The translations under genes were made by a program, and so were the position numbers. From contig JAJDDI010000050.1 in assembly GCA_029260375.1 (NCBI GenBank), positions 1-44,985 of the forward strand: a DNA stretch of 44,985 nt, given 5' to 3'. The notes under the pieces were generated by a model, which was not told the DNA's origin, ran no database searches, and saw only the letters and a program-made list of their open reading frames with translations. Below are positions 22,834 to 32,142 of this stretch, piece after piece. Source of the stretch: Phycisphaerales bacterium (GTDB lineage: Bacteria; Planctomycetota; Phycisphaerae; Phycisphaerales; UBA1924). Within the stretch, counting starts at the first letter, position 1. Each line of letters begins with the position of its first letter.

Positions 22834-23655
22834 GTGGTCGGGCGGCGCCCGGGCCCTGTGGCGATCATCCCGGCCAGGCTCGGCTCCACGAGGCTGCCGC
22901 GCAAGGCGCTCCTGGATGAGACTGGCACGCCCCTGGTGGTCCATGTCTGCCAGCGGGCGGCCCGGGCGGAGTTGATCGACCGGGTCGTCGTCGCGACGGA
23001 CAGCGAGGAGATCGCCCGGGCGGTCCGCGCGGGCGGGTTCGAGGCGGTGATGACCAGCCCGGAGCATGTGAACGGGACGAGCAGGCTGGTGGAGGCGGCG
23101 GAGGTCCTCGGGCTCAAGCGGCAGGATCTGGTTGTGAACGTGCAGGGAGATGAGCCGGAGATCGAGCCGGGGACCATCGACGGGGCGGTCGAGGCGCTTG
23201 GCTCGTCCACGGTGATCGACACGGCAGCCGACGTCACGCCCGGGGGCGGGGAACGCTTTCAGTGGGTCGGGACTGTCGCGAGCCCGATCCGAGACGAATC
23301 GGAAGCCGCGAACGCCAACGTGGTGAAGGTGGCTCTGGGCGTGGCGAACGAGCAGACGCGGGTGGCGCCGGCGTTGTACTTCAGCCGGGCGGCGATCCCA
23401 TTCGATCGAGACGGCGTGGGCGGGGTCGCCCGCTACCGGCACATCGGGATCTACGCGTACGGGGTCAGCGCTTTGCAGCACTACTCCAAACTGGACGAAA
23501 CTCCCTGTGAGCGGAGCGAACGCCTCGAGCAGCTCCGCTGGCTGGAGCACGGATACCCGGTCGCGGTGGCGATCCGAGAGTCGTCGCACGCGGGGATCGA
23601 CACACCCGAACAGTACCGGGGGTTTGTCGGGCGCTGGCGGGCGGGCCAGGGCTGA
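22834..23655 (+). CDS. kdsB: 3-deoxy-manno-octulosonate cytidylyltransferase
   Basis: A 273-residue KdsB, which makes CMP-Kdo from CTP and Kdo for the inner core of lipopolysaccharide. Motifs are AIIPARLGSTRLPRKAL (nucleotide-binding loop), VVVATDSEEIA, VMTSPEHVNGTSRLVEA, VVNVQGDEPEIEPG (metal-binding Asp) and RYRHIGIYAYGVSALQHY. The KdsB form of PARLxSTRLPxKxL is complete. The GTG start follows the TPR gene by 3 bases. The next gene, pyrG, supplies CTP, its substrate. The presence of kdsB indicates that the organism makes Kdo-containing LPS and hence has a Gram-negative outer membrane. Confidence 0.93.
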   Translation: MVGRRPGPVAIIPARLGSTRLPRKALLDETGTPLVVHVCQRAARAELIDRVVVATDSEEIARAVRAGGFEAVMTSPEHVNGTSRLVEAAEVLGLKRQDLVVNVQGDEPEIEPGTIDGAVEALGSSTVIDTAADVTPGGGERFQWVGTVASPIRDESEAANANVVKVALGVANEQTRVAPALYFSRAAIPFDRDGVGGVARYRHIGIYAYGVSALQHYSKLDETPCERSERLEQLRWLEHGYPVAVAIRESSHAGIDTPEQYRGFVGRWRAGQG

Positions 23656-23703
23656 TCAGGCGGTTCCCGGGCGAGGTCGGTTTGTCCTCGGCGCGAGTTC
23701 TGG

Positions 23704-23709
23704 TACGAT
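23704..23709 (+). promoter_or_regulatory. -10 box of pyrG, leaderless layout
   Basis: TACGAT ends 5 bases before the pyrG ATG at 23715. A TTGTCC sequence 16 bases upstream of it could be the -35 box. No ribosome site is present. Confidence 0.55.
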
Positions 23710-23714
23710 TGGAT

Positions 23715-25694
23715 ATGCCCCAGTCACTCGATGAGTTCGACGCCGCGTCTTTGGACCTGATCGGGGGTCGCCCACGCGGGCGGCGACCGATCGAAGTCCC
23801 CACCCCCGATGACTCGCCCGCCGATGAGGATTCCGGTGGGATGGACCTGCTGGCGGCGGCCGGGGCGGCCCCGTCGGCGAGCGAGTTCTACTCACCGATC
23901 CCCGACGGGTACCGCAAGGGGCAGCACAAATACGTCGCGGTGCTCGGGACGGTCATGTCGGGCCTGGGCAAGGGCATCTTCGCGTCGAGCATGGCCAAGG
24001 TCCTCAAGGACAAGGGCCTGCGGGTCGCCCCGATCAAGATGGAGGGCTACCTCAACATCGACGCGGGCACCCTCAACCCGTACCGGCACGGCGAGGTGTT
24101 CGTCCTGGACGACGGCACCGAGTGCGACATGGACCTGGGCACCTACGAGCGCATGCTCGACCAGAACCTGACGCGGCGCAACTTCGTGACCTCGGGACGG
24201 ATTTATTCTGAGATCCTCGACCGCGAGCGCCAGGGCGTGTACCTCGGTCGGGACGTGCAGATGATCCCGCACGTGACGGGCGAGGTGAAGCGGAAGCTGC
24301 GCGAGCTGGCGATCCGTGGGGACGGGACGGGTCCGGCGGACGTCGTGTTCATCGAGGTCGGCGGCACCGTGGGCGATTACGAGAACGGGTTCTACATCGA
24401 GGCCCTGCGTGAGCTGGCGTTCGAGGAGGGCCCGGGCTCGGTCTGCTTCGTGGCGCTGACGTACGTCATCGAGCCCAAGACCCTGGGCGAGCAGAAGTCC
24501 AAGGCGGCGCAGCTGGGCATCAAGCGGCTGCTCGAGGCGGGGATCCAGCCGCACCTGATCGCGTGCCGGAGCTCAAACCCGGCGCAGCGGAAGGTGATGG
24601 AAAAAATCGCGATGTTCTCGAACGTGCCACTGCGCCGGGTGTTCTCGATGCACGACCGGGAGAGCATCTACACGATCCCCGACGACATGCGGAGCGGGGG
24701 GCTCGACCGCGAGGTGCTCAGCGTGTTGTCGCTGCACGACCGCGTCGATACGCGCCACGAGGACCAGGCCCGGCGCGCGTGGGCGGAGTTCGAGCGGAAG
24801 CTCACTGGCGAGCGCAGCCGCGAGGTGACGATCGGGATTACGGGCAAGTACGCCGAGCTGCGCGACGCGTACGCGTCGATCGAGAAGGCGGTCGAGCACT
24901 GCTCGGTGCATCTGGATTGTCACGTCAACCAGCGGTGGATCGAGACGACCGAGGTCAGCGAAGAGAACGTGGCCGAGAAGCTCAGCGGGCTCGACGGGGT
25001 GATCGTGCCCGGCGGGTTCGGCTCGCGCGGGGTGGACGGCAAGATCGCGTGCGTGAAGTACTGCCGCGAGAATGGCGTGCCCTACCTTGGCATCTGCCTC
25101 GGGTTCCAGGTCGCGGTGATCGAGTTCGCCCGCAACGTGCTCGGGCTGACCGACGCGTCGAGCACCGAGTTTGATCCGTCGTGCGACACACCCGTGATCT
25201 CGGAGCTGCCCGATCAGAAAAAAATCGAGGGCCTGGGCGGGACGATGCGTCTGGGCGCCCAGGACGTCAAGATCATGCCCGGCTCGCTCGCCCACTTTCT
25301 TGCGGGGGGCCGCACGAGCATGCGCGAGCGGTTCAGGCACCGCTACGAGGTCGATCCGACGTTCATCGAGCGTCTTGAGTCGCGCGGGATGGTCTTCTCC
25401 GGGCGCCATCCCGAGCAGCCGATTATGCAGATCCTTGAGCTCCGCTCGTCGGCGCCGGCGCAGGACGAGGGCGAGCCCGTGTCCATCACACACCCGTACT
25501 TCATCGGCGCCCAGTTCCACCCGGAACTGACGGGACGCCCGCTCCGCCCCCAGCCCCTGTTCATGGGGCTCGTCGCCGCGGCGATCCGAGCCCGGTACGA
25601 GAGTCTGGACCCGGACCGCTGGGCTCAGATGAAGCGAGAACCTGACCTGAGCCGCTGGCTCAACTCGCCCAGCTCGACCGAGCAGCGCGTCTAG
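23715..25694 (+). CDS. pyrG: CTP synthase, divergent and N-terminally extended
   Basis: A 659-residue protein against about 545 usual. It aminates UTP to CTP using ATP and glutamine. Residues 1-70 are an extra acidic, low-complexity N-terminus. The synthase domain starts at KYVAVLG (72), with the P-loop read as GTVMSGLGKG where GGVVSSLGKG is usual. The KxDPYxN motif reads K-M-E-G-Y-L-N, and LGHYER reads LGTYER. The Mg-binding Asp of DMDLG and the Glu of VFIEVGGTVGD are kept. The class I glutaminase domain has C461 in GICLGFQ and the final HPE in AQFHPELTG. It is very probably active, but the ATP/UTP region departs from the family norm. The neighbouring kdsB uses CTP. The stop overlaps the convergent gene's stop. 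Confidence 0.88.
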   Translation: MPQSLDEFDAASLDLIGGRPRGRRPIEVPTPDDSPADEDSGGMDLLAAAGAAPSASEFYSPIPDGYRKGQHKYVAVLGTVMSGLGKGIFASSMAKVLKDKGLRVAPIKMEGYLNIDAGTLNPYRHGEVFVLDDGTECDMDLGTYERMLDQNLTRRNFVTSGRIYSEILDRERQGVYLGRDVQMIPHVTGEVKRKLRELAIRGDGTGPADVVFIEVGGTVGDYENGFYIEALRELAFEEGPGSVCFVALTYVIEPKTLGEQKSKAAQLGIKRLLEAGIQPHLIACRSSNPAQRKVMEKIAMFSNVPLRRVFSMHDRESIYTIPDDMRSGGLDREVLSVLSLHDRVDTRHEDQARRAWAEFERKLTGERSREVTIGITGKYAELRDAYASIEKAVEHCSVHLDCHVNQRWIETTEVSEENVAEKLSGLDGVIVPGGFGSRGVDGKIACVKYCRENGVPYLGICLGFQVAVIEFARNVLGLTDASSTEFDPSCDTPVISELPDQKKIEGLGGTMRLGAQDVKIMPGSLAHFLAGGRTSMRERFRHRYEVDPTFIERLESRGMVFSGRHPEQPIMQILELRSSAPAQDEGEPVSITHPYFIGAQFHPELTGRPLRPQPLFMGLVAAAIRARYESLDPDRWAQMKREPDLSRWLNSPSSTEQRV

Positions 25695-26365
25695 AAGTCG
25701 TCGACCGGCGTGCGTTCGAGGGAGCGGGCCGCGTGGAGCAGGATGCAGGCGCTCAGCCTGTCCGGACGCCCCATCGCCACCTGGCAGCTGTGCAGCTGCA
25801 TCTGGGCGTGAATCATCGCCGCGTGGCGCTCGTCGGCGCCCTCTGCCGCGTTCGCCAGGCGGATGAAGACCTGGATGGCCCATGGGTGGTTGGTCGCGTT
25901 GTCGGGCTGGAGCTCTCGCAGGTGCCAGAGCGCGGCGTCGCGGCAGCGACGGGAGAGGGCCGGGTCGCCCGTTCGGACGGCAATCTCGGACAGGGCGTGC
26001 AGGGCGCACAGCTCGCGCTGCGTGCGCACCTCGATCGCGGTCTGGTCGCCCGGGGCGTGCAGCAGCGGGCCGTCCTGCGATCGGATCCGGACGCCCCGGA
26101 GCGGATTCCCCGCGTGCAGCAGCCACCAGAGCGCATCGTCCGCCTCCTGCGCTGCGGGCGCCGGGGCCGTGGACACGCAGAGCAGGTCCGCCAGGAATGG
26201 CGTGACCACGCTGGGTCTCGCCATCATCTCGTCACGGAACCCGCTGAGGAACGCGCGCTTGTCGTCTTCATGGGTTCCCGGGTCGATCGGGTCCGAGGCG
26301 AGCACGCGCGTCGCCAACGACCGGAGGTTCTCGGCCCACAGCGCGGGATCGGCGGTCGTGCTCAT
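25691..26365 (-). CDS. Hypothetical protein, probably all-helical
   Basis: A 224-residue cytoplasmic-looking protein without signal peptide or membrane helix. I recognise no family. It is rich in Ala, Leu and Arg with regularly spaced helices, for instance RELCALHALSEIAVRTGDPA and WAIQVFIRLANAAEGADER, which resembles helical-repeat (TPR-like) folding. The ATG at 26365 is preceded by TACCAT with a 5-base gap, which fixes the start. A longer open frame upstream crosses the divergent gene and is unlikely. Its stop shares bases with the pyrG stop. Confidence 0.6.
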   Translation of the reverse strand: MSTTADPALWAENLRSLATRVLASDPIDPGTHEDDKRAFLSGFRDEMMARPSVVTPFLADLLCVSTAPAPAAQEADDALWWLLHAGNPLRGVRIRSQDGPLLHAPGDQTAIEVRTQRELCALHALSEIAVRTGDPALSRRCRDAALWHLRELQPDNATNHPWAIQVFIRLANAAEGADERHAAMIHAQMQLHSCQVAMGRPDRLSACILLHAARSLERTPVDDF

Positions 26366-26370
26366 GCGGC

Positions 26371-26376
26371 ATGGTA
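26371..26376 (-). promoter_or_regulatory. -10 box, leaderless layout
   Basis: TACCAT on the minus strand ends 5 bases before the ATG at 26365. Confidence 0.5.
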
Positions 26377-26391
26377 TCGGGCGGATCGCCT

Positions 26392-26397
26392 TATCTT
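26392..26397 (+). promoter_or_regulatory. Possible -10 box of the PilZ-like gene
   Basis: TATCTT, 46 bases before the ATG at 26444. Confidence 0.25.
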
Positions 26398-26443
26398 CTC
26401 GGACGGGCGGCGGGCGGTTGGTTGCGTGCCGCGGCGGAGTCCG

Positions 26444-27073
26444 ATGGGGCAAGATCCGAATCGGGGCTCCGCGTTGGCTCCGAACAACCCGGCGCCGCGT
26501 TCCGCCGACGAGGGAAACGCCCCGGTCAGTGGGGCGGCAGGAGCGATGGGTATGAGCGGCGAAGCCACCATGATCGACTTTCAGGCGAGCGCTTCCCCCC
26601 CGCCTGCTGGCCCGACGGCGGTCGATCCGACGGCGCCGCCGCTGACCGGGCGGATGCTTGGCGTGGAAGCCGGCGCGCCGCACACGCCCGCGCCCCAGGC
26701 CGGCCCGGCGCCCGCAGCCGCGGAGACAACGCCGGAGACGAACACCTCCGAATCAGTCAGCCGTCCCTTCATCGCCGAGATCGACGCGTCCGAGATCGAC
26801 GACCGAGGGCGTCCGGAGACGGTCTGGTCGGCCCGAGCGATGGAGCTGGGGCGGGGCCGGTTGGTGTTCCTGTCCAGGCGGATGTGCTACCCCGGGCGTC
26901 GCCTGATCGTGATGATCCACCTGATCGATCACCGTCCGGCGCCGCTGCACGGGCTCGTCCATGCCTGTGAGTACGAGGCGGACGGCCTGTACCGGGTCGA
27001 GCTGCGGCTCCTGCCGATGCCCCACGAGGGGCGCCTGCGCGAGTGGGTGGACTCGATCAGCTCGCGACGCTGA
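26444..27073 (+). CDS. PilZ-like domain protein with disordered N-terminus
   Basis: A 209-residue protein. Residues 1 to about 105 are Pro/Ala/Thr-rich and look disordered. The last 100 or so form one compact beta-rich domain: WSARAMELGRGRLVFLSRRM, CYPGRRLIVMIHLIDH and LVHACEYEADGLYRVELRL. This order resembles PilZ c-di-GMP-binding domains, but the RxxxR and (D/N)xSxxG ligand motifs are not clear, so binding is unproven. The start at 26444 has GGAG 6 bases upstream. The true start could be one of the internal ATGs at 26546, 26552 or 26570. panC follows 47 bases later. Confidence 0.5.
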   Translation: MGQDPNRGSALAPNNPAPRSADEGNAPVSGAAGAMGMSGEATMIDFQASASPPPAGPTAVDPTAPPLTGRMLGVEAGAPHTPAPQAGPAPAAAETTPETNTSESVSRPFIAEIDASEIDDRGRPETVWSARAMELGRGRLVFLSRRMCYPGRRLIVMIHLIDHRPAPLHGLVHACEYEADGLYRVELRLLPMPHEGRLREWVDSISSRR

Positions 27074-27120
27074 GCCACTCCCCCCTTGACTCACGCCGCT
27101 TCCGGGCGACGCTTGGGGCG

Positions 27121-27990
27121 ATGCTCATTGCCCAGAAATCTGAGGAGCTGACCCCGGGCGGGTGCGTGATCGTCCCGACGATGGGGGGGCTGCACACCGG
27201 CCACCTGGAGCTGGTCCGGCGGGGGGTCGAGGCGGCCCGGTCACGGGACCTGCCCGGCGGCTGCGTCGTGAGTGTCTTCGTCAACCCGACGCAGTTTGAC
27301 GAGGCGTACGACTACGAGCGGTACCCGCGGATGGTCGAGCAGGACGCCGCGATGTGCGCCGGGGTCGGCGCCGACGCGGTCTTCGCCCCGAGCGTCGAGA
27401 CGGTGTACCCGACGCCGCAGTCGAGGCGCGACCCCGTGATGCCGCAGGTGGCGTACGAGCCCGGGCTCGAGGACGCGGCCCGGCGCGGGCACTTCGCGGG
27501 GGTCTGCCTCGTATGCCAGAGGCTGTTTGAGCTGACCGATGCGCGGGCGGCGGTCTTCGGCGAGAAGGACTGGCAGCAGCTCCAGAGCGTGACCGCGATG
27601 GTGCGGATGCTGCGGTCCCCGACCGAGATCATCGCGGCGCCGACGGAGCGCGACCCGGATGGGCTGGCGATGAGCAGCCGCAACCGGTTCCTGAACGACG
27701 AAGATCGGGCGCGCGGGCTCGCGCTGAGCCGAGGGCTGGTCGCGGCGGGGGGTGAGGCGACGCCCGGGGCGGGCGAGACGGCGCTTCGCCGGGTTCTCGA
27801 CGTGGCGGGCGTGATCCCCGATTACGCGGCGATCCGCGAGGCGAGCACGCTGATGCCCCCGCCCGAGGGCGCCGCGATCGGGGACGTCACGTGGCGGGCG
27901 GTCGTCGCGGGACGCGTGGGGAGCGTGCGTCTGCTGGACAACATGCCCTGGCCACTCGGAACGGACGCGGACTCGGGCTCGCAAGGCTAA
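27121..27990 (+). CDS. panC: Pantothenate synthetase (pantoate-beta-alanine ligase)
   Basis: A 289-residue PanC, which joins pantoate and beta-alanine with ATP to form pantothenate for coenzyme A. Motifs seen are VPTMGGLHTGHLELV (the HxGH nucleotidyl-transfer motif), SVFVNPTQFDEAYDYERYP, the GVCLVCQRLFEL region, FGEKDWQQL (KMSKS-like) and MSSRNRFL. The start used, ATG at 27121, gives the normal N-terminus (MLIAQKSEEL). Extension to GTG 27043 would overlap the PilZ-like gene and add non-family sequence. There is no panB or panD in the window. The stop TAA lies in a short inverted repeat GGCTA-agg-TAGCC before gcvT. Confidence 0.93.
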   Translation: MLIAQKSEELTPGGCVIVPTMGGLHTGHLELVRRGVEAARSRDLPGGCVVSVFVNPTQFDEAYDYERYPRMVEQDAAMCAGVGADAVFAPSVETVYPTPQSRRDPVMPQVAYEPGLEDAARRGHFAGVCLVCQRLFELTDARAAVFGEKDWQQLQSVTAMVRMLRSPTEIIAAPTERDPDGLAMSSRNRFLNDEDRARGLALSRGLVAAGGEATPGAGETALRRVLDVAGVIPDYAAIREASTLMPPPEGAAIGDVTWRAVVAGRVGSVRLLDNMPWPLGTDADSGSQG

Positions 27991-27992
27991 GG

Positions 27993-27998
27993 TAGCCT
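27993..27998 (+). promoter_or_regulatory. Possible -10 box of gcvT
   Basis: TAGCCT lies 35 bases before the GTG of gcvT. The leader contains a small hairpin, CCTCC (28002-28006) with GGAGG (28013-28017), before the AAGGAG ribosome site. It is far too short for a glycine riboswitch. Confidence 0.35.
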
Positions 27999-28033
27999 CC
28001 GCCTCCGGCAATGGAGGATTGAAGGAGACTCCC

Positions 28034-29158
28034 GTGCTCAAGAGCCCGCTGCACCAGTTTCACCTCGACCACGGCGCCCAGATGGTGGAGTACGCCGGGT
28101 GGGAGATGCCCATCCGCTACGCCGGGATCCGCGAGGAGCACGAGCAGACACGCCGCTCGGGCAGCGTGTTCGACGTGTCGCACATGGGGCGCCTCTCGGT
28201 CCAGGGGCTGCACGCCAAGCGGCTGCTCGAGCGGGCGTGCTCGCGCCGGATCGGCACGATGGACAAGGGGCAGTGCCGGTACTCGCTGATGTGCAACGAG
28301 GGCGGCGGGGTGCTCGACGACGTGATCGTGATGCGCCAGGATGACGACGAGTTTCTCGTCGTGGTCAACGCCGCGAACCGAGAGAAGATCGTCGGGCGCC
28401 TGAACGCGATCGTCAGCGAGCGGAGTCTGAAGCTCAAGCTCGAGGACCGAACCGAGAAGACGGCGATGATCGCGGTCCAGGGCCCGAAGGTCATGGACCT
28501 GATCGCGGGCGTGAGCAGCGAGATCCCGACGCTCAAGCGGTACCGGTTCACGGTCAAGAATCTGATGATCATGAAGCTGATCGTCTCGAGGACTGGGTAC
28601 ACGGGCGAGAACGGGGTGGAGGTGATCCTGCCGGCCAACATGGTCCCGATGGCGATGAAGCTGCTGATGAAGGACGTGGACCCGAAGGACCCGAACGCGG
28701 TGCTCAAGCCCGCGGGCCTGGGCTCGCGTGACACGCTCCGCCTGGAGGCGGGGATGCCGCTGTACGGGCACGAGCTGGGCGAGGACATCAACGCGCTGGA
28801 GGTCGGGCTGGACTTTGCGATCCACCTGGACAAGACCGCCGAGGAGGACGGGGAAATGTTCATCGGGCAGGAGGCGTTGATCGCGACGCGCGACTCGGGG
28901 GGCCCGAAGCGGACGCTGGTGGGCATCGAGCTTGAAGGCAAGCGGACGCCGCGCCAGGGGATGGCGATCAGGAGCGGGGACGAGACGATCGGCGTGGTCT
29001 CCAGCGGGTGCGCGAGCCCGACGCTCGGCAAGCCCATCGCGATGGGGTTTGTGCAGGCGGGTCGCGTGGAGCCGGGCTCGGGTGTGCAGGTCGACGCGGA
29101 GCGGGCGGTGCTCGAGGGCAAGGTCGTGCCGCTGCCGTTCTACAAGGCCCCGAAGTAG
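28034..29158 (+). CDS. gcvT: Glycine cleavage system T protein (aminomethyltransferase)
   Basis: A 374-residue GcvT, which transfers the aminomethyl carbon from the H-protein lipoyl arm to tetrahydrofolate, giving 5,10-methylene-THF and ammonia. Family blocks are SPLHQFHLDHGAQMVEYAGW, SVFDVSHMGRLSVQG, GQCRYSLMCNEGGGVLDD, the SRTGYTGENGVEVILP segment, and LGSRDTLRLEAGMPLYGHEL. The GTG at 28034 has AAGGAG 6 bases upstream. No gcvH or gcvP is in the window after it, because the next gene is convergent phoU. The complex partners must be elsewhere. Confidence 0.94.
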   Translation: MLKSPLHQFHLDHGAQMVEYAGWEMPIRYAGIREEHEQTRRSGSVFDVSHMGRLSVQGLHAKRLLERACSRRIGTMDKGQCRYSLMCNEGGGVLDDVIVMRQDDDEFLVVVNAANREKIVGRLNAIVSERSLKLKLEDRTEKTAMIAVQGPKVMDLIAGVSSEIPTLKRYRFTVKNLMIMKLIVSRTGYTGENGVEVILPANMVPMAMKLLMKDVDPKDPNAVLKPAGLGSRDTLRLEAGMPLYGHELGEDINALEVGLDFAIHLDKTAEEDGEMFIGQEALIATRDSGGPKRTLVGIELEGKRTPRQGMAIRSGDETIGVVSSGCASPTLGKPIAMGFVQAGRVEPGSGVQVDAERAVLEGKVVPLPFYKAPK

Positions 29159-29185
29159 GGCGCCAATCTTGAACGATCAGGCGCC
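29159..29185. terminator. Weak inverted repeat between convergent gcvT and phoU
   Basis: GGCGCC at 29159-29164 and again at 29180-29185 can pair across a 15-base loop. It lies at the junction of the two convergent genes and partly inside the phoU end. No T-run is present. Confidence 0.25.
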
Positions 29186-29899
29186 GTCGAGTTTGGGCTT
29201 GGGCGTATCGAGCTCGACCCATCCGCTCCCGCCGTGCCTGACAACGACACCCGTCGCGGCGTAGATCACCTGCTCGGCGATGTTGGTGCAGTGGTCCGCG
29301 ACCAGCTCGCACTGGTGAACGATGTGGTGCAGGTGGAAGGCGACGTCCGGCTCCATGCGCCCGTCGGCGACGCGCTGCTCGGACGAGCGGAAGATTTTCT
29401 CGGAGAACTTGATGACCGCGTCCTCCGAGCGGAGGACGACCTTGGCCCGCTCGGCATCGAAACCGGCGAACGCGCCGATGGCATCGCGGACGATCCCGAT
29501 CACGGAGTTGGTGATGACGCGGGTTGACTCGGGGAAGGGCGTGGTCCGGTCGGCCAGCTCGATGACCCGCTCGGCCACGGCGCCAGCGGCGTCGGCGATC
29601 CGTTCCAGCTCGTTGTTCACCTTCACGCAGACCAGCAGCTCGCGCAGTCGGTCCGCCCCGAGCCCGTCGGTCGCCCTCGAGACGTCGCAGAGGATGTTGA
29701 CCGCGTCCTGCTCGACCTTCAGGTCGATCCGATCCACCTCGTCGTCGGACACGAGGACCTTGCGGGCGACCTCCAGGTCTCGGGCGAAGATCGAGTCGAA
29801 GGAGAGCTCGACCATCTCTCGGACGAGGGCGCCCTGCGTGACCAGATCGCCCCGGAGGGCGTCGATGCGGGCGGAGAACTGTTTCGACGTGGAACTCAT
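29177..29899 (-). CDS. phoU: PhoU-family phosphate regulator
   Basis: A 240-residue helical PhoU with two three-helix repeats. The metal-cluster motif of each repeat can be seen: first ELLVCVKVNNELERIADAAG (the E/DxxxD type), second HIVHQCELVADHCTNIAEQV. PhoU dampens phosphate uptake through the PstSCAB transporter and keeps the PhoR kinase off when phosphate is ample. The start is ATG at 29899, and the frame continues 13 codons upstream without family similarity. It stands alone, with pst and phoBR not nearby. Two secreted phosphoesterase-type genes at 15706-19060 could belong to the same regulon, which is only inference. Confidence 0.88.
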   Translation of the reverse strand: MSSTSKQFSARIDALRGDLVTQGALVREMVELSFDSIFARDLEVARKVLVSDDEVDRIDLKVEQDAVNILCDVSRATDGLGADRLRELLVCVKVNNELERIADAAGAVAERVIELADRTTPFPESTRVITNSVIGIVRDAIGAFAGFDAERAKVVLRSEDAVIKFSEKIFRSSEQRVADGRMEPDVAFHLHHIVHQCELVADHCTNIAEQVIYAATGVVVRHGGSGWVELDTPKPKLDGA

Positions 29900-29937
29900 G
29901 CTGGCGGCGCCTGCTTTCGGTCTGGGGGCTGTCTCCA

Positions 29938-29947
29938 AGCGTATCCT
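29938..29947. promoter_or_regulatory. Possible overlapping divergent -10 boxes of phoU and eno
   Basis: On the minus strand TACGCT (29938-29943) lies upstream of phoU. On the plus strand TATCCT (29942-29947) lies upstream of eno. They share two bases. The eno box would leave a leader of about 55 bases. Confidence 0.3.
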
Positions 29948-30006
29948 CCCGCGAGCCCGCGGCGCTCGGCCGATGGGGCGATTCTGACACTCCGAAGCGA
30001 GACTGA

Positions 30007-31302
<1,296 letters not shown>

Positions 31303-31338
31303 TTTCGGCGCCGATCGCCGATGCGTGAGCGCAAAGAA

Positions 31339-31368
31339 CCGGCGTGACGGGGTGGGACGTCACGCCGG
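31339..31368. terminator. Bidirectional terminator hairpin between eno and the convergent gene
   Basis: A perfect 11-bp stem, CCGGCGTGACG (31339-31349) with CGTCACGCCGG (31358-31368), and an 8-base loop. It lies 36 bases after the eno stop and 29 bases after the end of the opposing gene. No T-run follows on either side, as is common for G+C-rich terminators. Confidence 0.65.
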
Positions 31369-31397
31369 CGTGGACGATCGGGACCTTGCGGTCCTGA

Positions 31398-31973
31398 TCA
31401 GACTCGGATGTCGAGTTGGACCCGTCTACCGTTGCTGGTGGTCGAGGGCGAGTCACCCTCGGGCCCGTTGGCCAGATGGATGGACGCGAGCCCGGCGTTG
31501 GCGGCGCGGGAGATGTCCGGCGTCGCGGTGGCGGGGCTGAGCGACTCCAGATACTCGGTGATGGCCATCGCCGCCTCCGCGGGCGAGTCCTTCACTCCGG
31601 CGTCGCTGAGCAGGCTCCAGACCGAGTCGTACAGTGCCCGCTGAAGGTCGGCGAGCTCACCGCCCCCGCTCTCCTGGAACTTTTCGTACGCCGTTTGGAG
31701 CGCCTTCTGGACCTCGATGTCGTGGTCGGTCTTGGGCGGCTCTGTCGAGATCTGCGGCGGGGGCGCCACGTCGGGAGCCTGGGGGGCCACCCGCTGGGCG
31801 GTCGCCGAGCGGAACCGGGCGACCTTGGGGGTGTTCCCGGGCTGGTCCTTGGAATCCGGGATGGTGTTCGTCTTGGCGCTCTTGGTCTGATCACCCTGAA
31901 CCTGGACTGGGGTGAGCTTCGGACGCTGGAGCAGTGGGCTGATTGCGCGGGCGGCGCCTCTGATGGCTGTCAT
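31398..31973 (-). CDS. Hypothetical protein
   Basis: A 191-residue protein with no family I recognise. The first 80 residues are basic and then Pro/Gln-rich, and look disordered. Residues 85-150 are charged and helical (KALQTAYEKFQESGGGELAD and SVWSLLSDAGVKDSPAEAAM), followed by a Ser/Thr-rich tail. The ATG at 31973 has AGGGGA about 9 bases upstream. The open frame extends to 32156 over the divergent Nudix promoter, which is not credible as coding. It stands alone between the eno terminator and the Nudix gene. Confidence 0.55.
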   Translation of the reverse strand: MTAIRGAARAISPLLQRPKLTPVQVQGDQTKSAKTNTIPDSKDQPGNTPKVARFRSATAQRVAPQAPDVAPPPQISTEPPKTDHDIEVQKALQTAYEKFQESGGGELADLQRALYDSVWSLLSDAGVKDSPAEAAMAITEYLESLSPATATPDISRAANAGLASIHLANGPEGDSPSTTSNGRRVQLDIRV

Positions 31974-32129
31974 GACAAGATCCCCTGGGCCGGAGGCCCG
32001 AGCGCTCCGCAGGACGAGAGTGGCCACTCCTGGCGGGACGATCTCCGTCCCGCCTCCTGCGCGAACTGGTTTCTGGACATACCGCGAACGCTGTGCCAAG
32101 CGTTGCTGCCGGGCTTCGACCGGCCTCGC

Positions 32130-32135
32130 TACAGT
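32130..32135 (+). promoter_or_regulatory. -10 box of the Nudix gene, leaderless layout
   Basis: TACAGT ends 7 bases before the ATG at 32143. It may be the main promoter of the Nudix, M50 and rhomboid genes. Confidence 0.5.
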
Positions 32136-32142
32136 TGCTCTG

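Noticed and set aside
25733-26443. Upstream extension of the PilZ-like gene
   Set aside because: It is antisense to the hypothetical gene at 25691-26365, which has its own -10 box and coherent helical protein. The extension has shadow composition.
27991-28033. Glycine riboswitch before gcvT
   Set aside because: Only about 40 bases lie between panC and gcvT, far too short for a glycine aptamer. Only a small CCTCC/GGAGG hairpin is present.
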